Source of the DNA: Clostridium sp. CF012
GTDB lineage: Bacteria > Bacillota > Clostridia > Clostridiales > Clostridiaceae
Reading direction: 5' to 3'
NCBI RefSeq assembly: GCF_018861755.1
Contig: NZ_JAHLEF010000027.1
Coordinates: 1-64,000 of the forward strand
DNA: 64,000 nucleotides
In this document: piece after piece, positions 43,162-51,122 of the stretch
Layout: the number at the start of each line of letters is the position of its first letter
Position numbering within the stretch: position 1 is the first letter of the stretch
Made by a program: the position numbers and the translations under genes
The notes under the pieces: model-generated
Databases searched by the model: none
Seen by the model: the letters and a program-made list of their open reading frames with translations, nothing else
What the model was told of the DNA's origin: nothing

Positions 43162-44456
43162 TTAAATATCAATTTTTTTGCCTAAGAGAGAGAATACTTC
43201 AATTGTGGTATTTAAATCAAATAATTTATCCATATTGCTTTTATCTAATATTTCGCTAGTATATAAAATATAACAAGTTGCAGCCTTTTTATCTCTTCCC
43301 GCTCTACCGGCCTCCTGATACAGAGATTCTATTGAACCCGGTATGCCATAATGAATTGTATATCTTATGTTGCTTTTATCAATCCCCATACCAAAAGCTT
43401 TAGTTGCAATAAGTAAGGAATACTTGTTTTGTTTATAATCACTTTGTACCTTCTGCTTATAATTATTAAATTCTTCTTTTTCCATCACCATGGTTTTGAT
43501 TTTTTTACCATTTTTATAACTAGTTTCTTCTGGTATTTCCCCTGAGTACCACTTAGCCACTTCAGGATACTTTTGCCATATCTTCTTGTGCAGTCCATAA
43601 CATCCCATAGGCCCGTTTTTATTTACAGTAAATATAAGCCCACTTTTAGTTTTTTTATCATTAACTTTAAATATAGAATTTTTATTAAACATATCCATTA
43701 AACTTTCTAATGAGCTATATTTATTTTCACTATTCTCCCCACTATCCCTGTAAATCTTAAATCTTAGTTCTGGTCTAGTATATTCTAATATGGTTTTCAC
43801 ATTTTCCCGTACCGCCTTAAATTCTACAAAATATCCTTCAATACGTTAAGGGATGCAGTCGCTGTAAGTCCTAAAAGGTTTGTGCTAGGACAATATTTTT
43901 CAATAGTCTTACATAAATTAAGATAGGATGTTCTAAAATCATGCACCCACTCAGATAAACAATGTACTTCACCAATAACAGCTAAAGCTATGGTTTGCTC
44001 TTCATTTAACACCGTCAAGTATTGCCTAAATTCTTTTATTTGAAATCTTTCAGGTGAAATCCATATAAAAAAATACTTACCTTTAGAAAAAGCCTTCCCT
44101 ATTACATTTTTCTCTTCTGCCTTTTGATCACTGCTAATAAAATTTGTTTTAGTTATAAATTTACTATCTAAGTTTTCCTTTTGATCATACATAAGGGATT
44201 TAATTGGCACAACCACAAAACTTATACAAGGTTGAAGTAAGGCTGCAAATTGATAGCATAAGGATTTTTCACCTCCTGTAGGTAGTAGTCCTATTGTATC
44301 CTTGCCTCTCAAAGTATTTGTTATTATAGGTAACTGAGCATGGGAAAAATCATCATACCTAAATATATTCTTAAGCAAAAATTTTAAGGCAGGTATATCA
44401 CTATCCTCCCCATCTTGGATTATATTGTACTTTTTCTTCCCCCATGTATATACCAC
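43162..44456 (-). pseudogene. RecQ-family helicase, split and catalytically damaged
   Basis: The first piece (44456-43824) has the helicase N-terminal core and the second (43800-43162) the C-terminal core (LLIATKAFGMGIDKSNIRYT, YQEAGRAGRDKKAATCY). They are separated by a one-base deletion after LNVLKDIL; the second copy at 55.5 kb shows the unbroken reading (VEFDAGRENVKTILEYTRPE). Walker A reads LLPTGGEKSLCYQ, with Glu in place of the third Gly, and motif II reads VIGEVHCLSEW, with Gly in place of the essential Asp. The C-terminus ends early. The 5' end is fused out of frame to the helicase upstream. Confidence 0.85.
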
Positions 44457-45135
44457 AAGAAACCTCTGCCCATGCCGCTACAAATGCATCTTTAGCTTGA
44501 TTCACTAATTCCTTCGTATGCGCTATAAATAATGTTCTCTTTCCAAACTTCTTAGCATCTGTTACTGCTGTTATTGTCTTACCTGTACCTGTAGCATGAT
44601 ATAGTAATGCTATAGTTTCATTATTCTTTCTCATATTTTCAAGATTAGCTATAGCCTCTGCCTGATGATCCTTAAGTAGAAAAGCCTGGCCCTTTTGTTT
44701 TGGAAGGTATTCTTCTAACTCTTTAAACATAGGTAATTCACCAAGAAAGGTTTGAAGCTCATCCTTTACCATCTCTGGCTTTGTGTTTAACTGATTATAT
44801 ACCCATCTATAAATTTTCCAATTTCCATATATAAGACTATTTTATTTAAGCAAATCATCATAATATTTATCTTGAGATACTTTCGACGGATTATGCCAAG
44901 TCTCTCCATCAATTTCTATGGCAATTTTTTGTCCTTCACTTTCTAGAGCAAAATCTATAAATCTACTATTTCCATATATATCAACGAAAGGATGCTGTAT
45001 TGATAGATACTTTGTATTTTCTGGTCCAAAAACCTCTGCAAATATACCTATAAACAAATCCTCTGCTATGCTTCCTAATTTAAAACTATCTTTTGGTGCC
45101 ACCCACGCGGCAAGTGGCAACTTATTATTAACCAT
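44425..45135 (-). pseudogene. nuclease-SF2 helicase fusion, nonsense-interrupted and truncated
   Basis: From ATG 45135 the frame encodes an endonuclease-like domain (FVDIYGNSRFIDFALESEGQ, KIAIEIDGETWHN) to a TAA at 44842-44844. Beyond this stop the same frame continues without a shift (NSLIYGNWKIYRWVYNQLNT) into a helicase start with Walker A LLYHATGTGKTITAV and LFIAHTKELVNQAKDAF. It then breaks at the RecQ junction. A single CAA to TAA change therefore splits the gene, and the rest of the helicase is deleted. The first 20 codons contain dispersed repeat copy b. Confidence 0.82.
45096..45123 (-). repeat. dispersed palindromic repeat, copy b (inside a gene start)
   Basis: Encodes KLPLAAWVAP at the start of the nuclease-helicase gene; differs from the other copies by CACGCGG in place of CACGTGG. 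Confidence 0.8.
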
Positions 45136-45159
45136 ATCTACCTCACTTCAAAATTCTAC

Positions 45160-45240
45160 ATTTTATTTTTAAAAATTACATTAATTCCACTCTATCACAT
45201 TAGCATTGCTAAATTAGGGGAATACTGTCACATTTGAAAT
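45160..45240 (-). repeat. duplicated helicase promoter region, copy 1
   Basis: About 80 bp, with the conserved string GCTAAATTAGGGGAATACTG, also found at about 46825-46905 and 54560-54640. It lies directly upstream of the nuclease-helicase gene and contains TTAGCAATGCTAA-type symmetry. Confidence 0.75.
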
Positions 45241-45494
45241 TAAAAATAATCCCACGCTATTGATACGTGGCAAAAAAAATAGATAAGCACTAAATGCCTA
45301 CCCATCATAATCCTCCAACTTACTTTTAAATTTCACACTCCACCCCTAGGATCAGTCACATCGCCTTTTGAAGCATAAATTTCTTCACTCCAAAGAAATT
45401 TATGCTATAAACTCATTGTATACATCAATGTATTTAAAATTCAACTATGTATTTTTACGTATTGGGTGATTACAGTCAATATTTACTTTACTTT
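45241..45494. other. intergenic region with hairpins
   Basis: CCACG / CGTGG at about 45253-45271 is followed by A8, and a 14-bp hairpin is listed separately. No gene is seen. Confidence 0.5.
45371..45405. repeat. 14-bp perfect inverted repeat
   Basis: AGCATAAATTTCTT (45371-45384) and AAGAAATTTATGCT (45392-45405) with a 7-nt loop. It would form a stable hairpin; there is no T run. Confidence 0.7.
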
Positions 45495-45661
45495 AAGATC
45501 ACTTTATCTTCAGCGTAGAACATAAAAGTCAAGTTTGTACTATCCTTTGGTACTTCGAAAGTAATAGTACCCTCAACTATTCAAACTTTGTAACTGTAAT
45601 TGCAGCTCTCCCTATTTTAGCTTCTTCATTATTAGAATAAAATTTTGGATTTACTTTTATA
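45495..45661 (-). pseudogene. C-terminal remnant of a lipoprotein domain (DUF4352-like)
   Basis: Directly after the stop of the lipoprotein at 45662, a shifted frame continues as IKVNPKFYSNNEEAKIGRAA, then breaks, then reads GTITFEVPKDSTNLTFMFYA. The latter segment matches the protein fragment at 52180-52392. The lipoprotein gene was probably longer and its second domain has decayed through one-base shifts. Confidence 0.6.
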
Positions 45662-46243
45662 TTAGGGAGCTACTGGTGTACTCGGCTTACTAGCTAAAGC
45701 TTTACTCAGATTTCCTGAAAGTGCATTTTGCAAATCATCACTACCTTCAATTAACCATCCTTTCTCTCCTTTTATAAGCTTAATGTCAACATCTGTAATA
45801 GTTTTTGGTGCATTAGGATCATTAATATATTTGTTAAAAGATGTCATTATTTGAGCCTCTGGATCACTTTTCTGGCCTGACATAGCTTGTTTTAGTAATT
45901 CAGGCAACATGTCAGTGATTAATTTACCATATATTTTAGGTAAATCAATGGATGTTACCTTAGTTTTTACTACTGCATTCTTGCCAGTAACGCTAGAAGA
46001 TACAATAGTATAGCTGACTTTTGAAAAAACCGATTTAACTATTTTCTCCTGATTCGCATCTGTATACTTGAAACTATCTTTAGTTTTATCTTTGCTAATA
46101 TAACTTTCCATAGAAACGATATCTGATTTTTGAGCACTGGTAAAGAACTTCTTTACTGTAGCATCAGGTTTCGCACCACATGCTACTAGTGAGACTGAAA
46201 ATAGTATAACTGCCATGATTTTCAAAGTTTTGTTGTTTTTCAA
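45662..46243 (-). CDS. lipoprotein, DUF5105-like
   Basis: The 193-residue protein has a signal peptide and lipobox (VILFSVSLVACG, Cys22) and a globular domain (PDATVKKFFTSAQKSDIVSM) similar to DUF5105 lipoproteins, ending in a Pro/Ser-rich tail. It should be anchored on the outer face of the membrane. The family normally has a second domain; here that part lies in the decayed frame downstream, so this product is shortened. The ribosome binding site GGGGGC is present. Function unknown. Confidence 0.75.
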   Translation of the reverse strand: MKNNKTLKIMAVILFSVSLVACGAKPDATVKKFFTSAQKSDIVSMESYISKDKTKDSFKYTDANQEKIVKSVFSKVSYTIVSSSVTGKNAVVKTKVTSIDLPKIYGKLITDMLPELLKQAMSGQKSDPEAQIMTSFNKYINDPNAPKTITDVDIKLIKGEKGWLIEGSDDLQNALSGNLSKALASKPSTPVAP

Positions 46244-46356
46244 AATTATTGCCCCCTTATATTTTAGTCCATTGCTACTATTTGTCTAATATCCATTTTG
46301 ATTTTTAGTGCTAAAACTTTTTATATAATACTATATCCATCCTTTCTTTAATTCTG

Positions 46357-46488
46357 TTATTTTGAAGAGTTTTCTTGGTTTTCGAATAAATCACCTTCAA
46401 CATATTCTTTTTTAATACCTTCGGCACCCTTACGATATGTAAAATCATCTCTATTAAATAATGTGAAGATATTCTTATCAAATTGCAT
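46357..46488 (-). CDS. 43-residue ORF, probably a gene tail
   Basis: MQFDKNIFTLFNRDDFTYRK starts behind GGGAAGG. The same frame is open upstream (TPWTLGSEISGKVVN) to a stop, so the ORF may be the C-terminal end of a larger protein. Unknown family. Confidence 0.35.
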   Translation of the reverse strand: MQFDKNIFTLFNRDDFTYRKGAEGIKKEYVEGDLFENQENSSK

Positions 46489-46548
46489 ATTAACTACCTT
46501 CCCCGAAATTTCACTACCTAATGTCCAAGGTGTTTTTTAAGCTTCTTA

Positions 46549-46695
46549 TTATTTCTCTCCTTCTTTTCGTATCGTTCCAATTTTTTTATCACTTCTTGTG
46601 TCTCTACCGTTTTCATTTCTAATAGTACCTGGCGGAAGGTCATTCTTTTTCTCGAATGTGCCAACCGTACAATCACTTCTAACCTTTCGTGTCAT
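46549..46695 (-). CDS. 48-residue basic protein, unknown function
   Basis: The product starts MTRKVRSDCTVGTFEKKNDL and is rich in Arg, Lys and Gly (PPGTIRNENGRDTRSDKK). AAAGGAGGAG gives it one of the strongest ribosome binding sites here. Its ATG overlaps the TGA of the short ORF at 46692-46793 (ATGA), so translation may be coupled. I do not know the family. Confidence 0.6.
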   Translation of the reverse strand: MTRKVRSDCTVGTFEKKNDLPPGTIRNENGRDTRSDKKIGTIRKEGEK

Positions 46696-46793
46696 TTTAT
46701 TCTCCTCCTTTGAAATTTATATTTCATTATTAATATAAAGCTATCGTTTGGTGCCACCCACGTGGCAAGTGACAAGTTCTTATTCTTAACCAT
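46692..46793 (-). CDS. 33-residue ORF derived from the helicase gene start
   Basis: It begins MVKNKNLSLATWVAPNDSF, a variant of the nuclease-helicase N-terminus, and then runs into other sequence. It contains dispersed repeat copy c and is preceded by a copy of the helicase promoter region. It is therefore a 5' duplicate of that gene whose promoter now reads into the 48-residue gene. Whether the peptide matters is unknown. Confidence 0.5.
   Translation of the reverse strand: MVKNKNLSLATWVAPNDSFILIMKYKFQRRRIK
46751..46778 (-). repeat. dispersed palindromic repeat, copy c
   Basis: 28 bp with CCACGTGG, one difference from copies a and d (GTGACAAG). Confidence 0.8.
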
Positions 46794-46799
46794 ATCTAC

Positions 46800-46905
46800 C
46801 TCACCTTAAAATTATACATATTATCTCTAAAAATTCAATTCATTACACTTTAGCACATTATCGTTGCTAAATTAGGGGAATACTGTCATATTTCAAAATA
46901 AAAAT
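46800..46905 (-). repeat. duplicated helicase promoter region, copy 2
   Basis: Matches 45160-45240 and 54560-54640 through GCTAAATTAGGGGAATACTG and flanks. It is upstream of the two small coupled ORFs and probably supplies their promoter. Confidence 0.7.
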
Positions 46906-47025
46906 GATGCTACCTGCTAGCAAGTGACAAAATAATTTAATTTTCAAGCAATAAATCCTATCCAGTATATCCCCCCACTTTTCCTACCTCAACGTACCTA
47001 TATCCCAACAATACTCACCCTCATC
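46906..47025. other. intergenic region
   Basis: No gene seen; C-rich and T-rich sequence without clear structure. Confidence 0.4.
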
Positions 47026-47260
47026 TCACTCTTTATAATTTTTCACTCTGTATATATTATTTAAGGCTAAAGCTGCTGCTCTCTCTGCTCTGCCTTCTCC
47101 AGTAGCTGATGCTGAAGATAAATAAGCTATACCCTTGTGATGTGTAAATATATCTACAATATCAATTGGCACAATGACACTTATACGTTCTGGGGCAATA
47201 GTATTTATATACTGCTGTGCAAGCTCTTTCTTAAGATTATTTTTATTTAAAGAGCAACCA
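47026..47260 (-). pseudogene. gene fragment, possibly FtsZ/tubulin-like
   Basis: One minus-strand frame is open from the palindrome at 47254 to a TGA at 47026 (NNLKKELAQQYINTIAPERI, DIVDIFTHHKGIAYLSSASA, TGEGRAERAAALALNNI). The order of an I/V-rich strand, a G.A.L segment and the TGEGRAERAA helix recalls the SGENRAVEAA region of FtsZ-type GTPases, but the match is weak. No start codon or ribosome binding site remains. Confidence 0.35.
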
Positions 47261-47283
47261 AATTGTGTTCACAATTTGGTTGC
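47254..47283. repeat. 30-bp perfect palindrome
   Basis: GCAACCAAATTGTG (47254-47267), TT, CACAATTTGGTTGC (47270-47283). Cruciform-capable, without a T run; it marks the 5' break of the fragment to its left. Confidence 0.8.
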
Positions 47284-47408
47284 GTCCCCCGGGGAATTTT
47301 CCAAAGAAGCTTGCGACCGAGATTGCTATTAATTAATCTCCTTATTTCATTCCAATATTCTCCTATGCTATAATTAAACCAACCTATTAATCAAGGAGGT
47401 CCCCTACA

Positions 47409-47720
47409 ATGAAAATCTACAACAAATTAGTCCGCGACAGAATTCCTGAAATAATTAAAGCCACTGGCAAGAGCTTTGATGCACATTATGCTAAAAAGGA
47501 AGAATTACTACCGCTTCTTGAAACAAAATTAACTGAGGAAGTATCTGAATATCTAGAAGACAAAAACTTAGGAGAGCTTGCTGATATTATGGAGGTTTTA
47601 TTTAGTCTCGCTGGCGCTCTTGGATATTCAGAGGAAGATTTGATTACCAAGAGAAATTCTAAAAAAGAGGAAAGAGGCGGCTTTGAGAAAGGCATAATCC
47701 TTGAGAAAGTTTATGAATAG
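47409..47720 (+). CDS. M​azG-like nucleotide pyrophosphohydrolase
   Basis: The 103-residue protein of the phosphoribosyl-ATP pyrophosphohydrolase/MazG-like superfamily starts YNKLVRDRIPEIIKATGKSF and has the acidic metal-binding helices KLTEEVSEYLEDKNLGELAD and IMEVLFSL. It should hydrolyse a nucleoside triphosphate to the monophosphate; the exact substrate is unknown. AAGGAGG precedes the ATG. It is the only plus-strand gene in this stretch. Confidence 0.85.
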   Translation: MKIYNKLVRDRIPEIIKATGKSFDAHYAKKEELLPLLETKLTEEVSEYLEDKNLGELADIMEVLFSLAGALGYSEEDLITKRNSKKEERGGFEKGIILEKVYE

Positions 47721-47846
47721 AAAATTCCCTCTTTATTCATTTTTAAGAGAATCTGCAATTATCAGATTCATAATTATCTACTATGAGTTGTGCTACCGCT
47801 TTATCAAAAAAAGCATATTGTCTGCTTAACCTCCATAGTCAATATA
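47721..47846. other. short convergent intergenic region
   Basis: Contains an imperfect hairpin (AATCTGCAATTATCAGATT, about 47750) that could terminate the upstream gene. Confidence 0.4.
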
Positions 47847-48263
47847 TTAATAATTCCTGCACTTTTGTATATTCACAGCAATATAAGATAATCTCTCCAT
47901 TATTTTTGTTTGTTCTAATAGCACTTGTTTGTCTTCTTTCTCATTTATGTTAACAACATTAATATTATTTACTCTATTTCTACAATCTTCAACAATATCA
48001 AGACACCAACTTAGAAATGATTCATTGTTTTTTATTCCTTCAAATACCTCGTGGTCTCCTTTAAAAACATAATCACAATTTCCCTCCTTACATATACTAT
48101 AAAACGGTCCAGCAAGTCCATCAGTCAACAACTCCATATCAGACCAAAATTGTTTTATTTTATTTGACTTAAATTTTGTATTAATATAAAATGCTTGCTC
48201 AAACAGTTCATTAAATATTTTTAGTTGCTCTATATTATTCAAATGAAATTTCACCACCCACAT
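47847..48263 (-). CDS. 138-residue protein, unknown function
   Basis: The soluble protein starts MWVVKFHLNNIEQLKIFNEL and contains a central Cys/aromatic segment (GPFYSICKEGNCDYVFKGDH) and a helical C-terminus. No family is recognised. The ATG is preceded by only a weak ribosome binding site. It lies downstream of the nucleotidase gene in the same direction but with a gap of about 70 bp. Confidence 0.55.
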   Translation of the reverse strand: MWVVKFHLNNIEQLKIFNELFEQAFYINTKFKSNKIKQFWSDMELLTDGLAGPFYSICKEGNCDYVFKGDHEVFEGIKNNESFLSWCLDIVEDCRNRVNNINVVNINEKEDKQVLLEQTKIMERLSYIAVNIQKCRNY

Positions 48264-48331
48264 ATCAATATTTATTTCAACAAAAACACACCTACATTTT
48301 AAACTTACTTGAGTTTATTGTTATATATTGT

Positions 48332-49235
48332 TTATTCAACAGTTATATCTGAATCTGTCTTGTATGGAACTCTCCCTGACGGAATTTGTGAGGATGCAGG
48401 CATAACATGTGTATCTTGATCATCAAAAAATATATGTGCATTAAAAGCTTTCAATACCGCTTTTTTTTTCAACTCCGCCAAGAAAAAATGCCTCATCTAC
48501 TTTTACTCCCCATTGTCTAAGTGTTAATATTACTCTTTTATGTGCTGGGTTATTCCTCGCTGTAATTACGGCTATCCTTAATATATGTGGATATTTCTCT
48601 TTGATGGTGGAAATGGTTCTTAATAACTTAGCAAAAGGTCCATCTGGCAATACCTTTTCAGCATTTGCTTTCTCATGTTCTAAAAATGCTTCTAAACCCT
48701 TTTTCCTATATATGTTCTCAGATTCATCTGAAAAAATAACTGCATCACCATCAAATGCAATACGGATTTCTTTATCATCAGGAGTATAATCCTTTGGCAC
48801 ATCATAGATAAGCGCTGCTGCAAATCCTGCATCTATTGCTTCTTGTACGTCAACCTCATTCTTTGAGAGAAACAGATCAATATCAAATGCTGAAAGATAC
48901 TTCGCTATATTTTCACCGCCTGAAAATGCCGCTCTTACAATTCCCAAACCTAATTTTTCAATTGAATTAAATACTCTTAAACCGCTCTCTGGGCTATTCC
49001 TCGACATTATTATAACTTCGACTATTGGAGTATTAAATTTATCATTTAGATCCAGCAATGCTTTAACCAATGAAAAAGCAGTTCCGGATTTCAAAATTTC
49101 ATTTTCATGTTCAACTTGGTATTTCGCATATTCTGTAAGTCCTTTTTCATTATAAATAGTATTTTCATATTCTAAATCAAATAGAGCTCTAGATGTTATT
49201 GCGATCACTAGTTTATCATTCAAATTGTAAGACAT
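48332..49235 (-). pseudogene. 5'-nucleotidase (PF06189) with an A9-tract frameshift
   Basis: The main frame (49235-48441, 264 codons) encodes a cytosolic 5'-nucleotidase: LVIAITSRALFDLEYENTIY, IMSRNSPESGLRVFNSIEKL, IRIAFDGDAVIFSDESENIY and RIAVITARNNPAHKRVI. At 48461-48469 a run of nine A (coding strand) shifts the frame. With eight A it continues as AVLKAFNAHIFFDDQDTHVM to a stop at 48332, the normal C-terminus with the acidic DDQDTH motif. Either the gene is newly broken, or the run is a slippery site where some full-length protein is made. GGAGGT precedes the start. Confidence 0.78.
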
Positions 49236-49250
49236 TTGAAACCTCCTCTA

Positions 49251-49278
49251 GTGCCACCCACGTGGCAAGTGGCAAGTT
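49251..49278 (-). repeat. dispersed palindromic repeat, copy d
   Basis: Same 28-bp core as copy a; sits just upstream of the nucleotidase ribosome binding site, so it lies in its 5' leader. Confidence 0.82.
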
Positions 49279-49304
49279 CTACACATTGCCATAACCCTTT
49301 GTTG

Positions 49305-49508
49305 TTATTTGAAAATTTTCTTCAACACATCAAAAATACTAAAACTAGTACGATTATATACACGGTTATAGGCAGCCTTTTTAGGATTTGTAAGCCACCC
49401 AAAGCCACGTGGTGCTCTTATACCTAAGCTATTTTTTATTATTCTCTTTGGGCTGGTCCTACTGCTAATCATTTTCTTTAAGCTTGGTTTTCTTATTCCA
49501 AATTTCAT
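49305..49508 (-). CDS. 67-residue basic protein, phage-associated type
   Basis: The product starts MKFGIRKPSLKKMISSRTSP, is strongly basic and ends YNRTSFSIFDVLKKIFK. Similar small proteins occur in Clostridium phages and next to mobile DNA; function unknown. Its start codon touches the stop of the GGCT gene upstream (49508), so it is part of that operon. The last 17 codons are duplicated as a fragment at 54465-54535. Confidence 0.65.
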   Translation of the reverse strand: MKFGIRKPSLKKMISSRTSPKRIIKNSLGIRAPRGFGWLTNPKKAAYNRVYNRTSFSIFDVLKKIFK

Positions 49509-49912
49509 TATACTTCCTCCTCAAATTTCATTTTTTTATTTTCCCTTTCCTCTTGCATCCAAGGTTGATTAACAAAGTCTACTTTTCTTTCAATATTAAC
49601 CCTTGCGTTCCATACATATACATAAGCATCATGAGCTAATCCATTATCCATCTCCACTTTGACCAGTCTTCTTAAATACAAATCGCCTTCCCCTTCAAGT
49701 CTATCAAGCCTTGACATTGTTTCATTATCTACCTCAAAAACTTCACCCTTTGTACACTCATTTTCATCAAGTATAATACCAGGATAGAAGCCAAGATCAT
49801 ACAGAGCATACCCTTGAATTGTTCCAATCCCTAAAAATATTGAATGCTCAAGGTAATACTTGTAATTACTACGTCCCCTCATTAAAGTTCCATATACAAA
49901 CACTTTTCCCAT
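49508..49912 (-). CDS. gamma-glutamylcyclotransferase-like protein (AIG2/GGCT fold)
   Basis: The 134-residue protein has the GGCT signature start VFVYGTLMRGRSNYKYYLEH and the catalytic-type acidic residue region (MSRLDRLEGEGDLYLRR). GGCT-fold enzymes cleave gamma-glutamyl amines or amino acids to pyroglutamate. A ribosome binding site lies in the upstream gene's end. The gene is second in a tandem of two GGCT-like genes, one base after the first, so they are co-translated. Confidence 0.83.
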   Translation of the reverse strand: MGKVFVYGTLMRGRSNYKYYLEHSIFLGIGTIQGYALYDLGFYPGIILDENECTKGEVFEVDNETMSRLDRLEGEGDLYLRRLVKVEMDNGLAHDAYVYVWNARVNIERKVDFVNQPWMQEERENKKMKFEEEV

Positions 49913-49913
49913 C

Positions 49914-51077
49914 TTAATTACCTAGCTGATCAGGCAGCTCTATAACCCATTTTCTAAGGTTACCTAAATTCTTTTTCGCTAATTCTTCAAGATCAACTGT
50001 TGATAGTTTTAATTTCTTTTTAACATATATAGAAGTTATACTTGTTTTATGATCCGCACATTTCAGGGTAAATCCATCTGGCGTAGTTATTCCACTTATA
50101 TTTCTATTAACAACAAAATAGGCAGAATAAAAGGAATTTAATGTAGGGTGACCACAGCAGCAAAATTCAGTTTTATACCCCTTTTTATTTAAATCAAACA
50201 TTATATCAAGAATTGGAGTATCAATCTCACTAAGCGCACTTAAGCATTTTCTGCAGAAGGTTTCCCCATCCTTATGGGTGGTTAAGCACTTCATACAAGC
50301 CATGGTTTTATGATTCAGGTCTGCATTAATACAATCTATACTTTCATAAGGTATGAAGCTTTTCTTTAGTCCTTCTAAAAGCATGTCATCTATCTCTTTT
50401 CTCTTTTGTTTAACTGTAAAGTACCTTGCACCTACATCATATTTACCAACCACATCTTCTTTGTGCTGTCTTATATATCCATCTTTTGTCAAGGAATCTA
50501 CCAATAAGGGAATATCCCATAGATCTATCCATGCCATATGTGCAAGCTCAAACAAACCTTGAGCATGCTCCTCCCCTCTTAGATATAATAAAGCTTTATG
50601 TTTACATTCTTCAGTAACCTCACCTATAAGGTATTTATTGATATATTCTTCTGGAAACCCTTCTTGCCTCATTCCAGCTTCAACCTTGCTCACGTATTCC
50701 GTGGAAGCTTTCACGCCACTAATCTCTTTATTAACTACAGTATAAACAATCACTTCCACCATTTCCCCAGCTAGATAAACATTTACGGTTTTTCGGACGT
50801 AAGCTCCTACACTAACCCCTTCTCTTCTATCAATTGCTCTAAGTGCCCTGTCACTAACCTCTACAACCAGTCCAAGAACATAGTCATGATTTCTTGAAGT
50901 TACTACATCAAGCACTCCGCCCTTCCAGTTCTTAGATTTCTTTGTAAAAGCTAACCTATAATTATCAAGTTTTCCTATTCCAAGCACAACATAATCCTTC
51001 TGCGCATCATCTTCTTTCAAAGTCTTTTCAATTTCCATCCTATTCGTCAAACTCCCGTAAGCAAATACTAGATTCAT
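49914..51077 (-). CDS. GGCT-fold protein with Cys-rich C-terminal domain
   Basis: The 387-residue protein has an N-terminal GGCT-like domain (LVFAYGSLTNRMEIEKTLKE, LRAIDRREGVSVGAYVRKTV) of about 160 residues. A helical middle follows (about 165-245), then a C-terminal region with CMKCLTTHKDGETFCRKC (a CxxC-CxxC zinc-finger pattern) and FCCCGHP. The combination of an amine-cyclotransferase fold and a zinc finger is unusual. The ATG follows GGAGAGG. First gene of a three-gene operon with the shorter GGCT and the 67-residue protein. Confidence 0.75.
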   Translation of the reverse strand: MNLVFAYGSLTNRMEIEKTLKEDDAQKDYVVLGIGKLDNYRLAFTKKSKNWKGGVLDVVTSRNHDYVLGLVVEVSDRALRAIDRREGVSVGAYVRKTVNVYLAGEMVEVIVYTVVNKEISGVKASTEYVSKVEAGMRQEGFPEEYINKYLIGEVTEECKHKALLYLRGEEHAQGLFELAHMAWIDLWDIPLLVDSLTKDGYIRQHKEDVVGKYDVGARYFTVKQKRKEIDDMLLEGLKKSFIPYESIDCINADLNHKTMACMKCLTTHKDGETFCRKCLSALSEIDTPILDIMFDLNKKGYKTEFCCCGHPTLNSFYSAYFVVNRNISGITTPDGFTLKCADHKTSITSIYVKKKLKLSTVDLEELAKKNLGNLRKWVIELPDQLGN

Positions 51078-51122
51078 AATTATCCTCTCCCTACAAATTA
51101 TTGTGTATGAGTATATAATATA

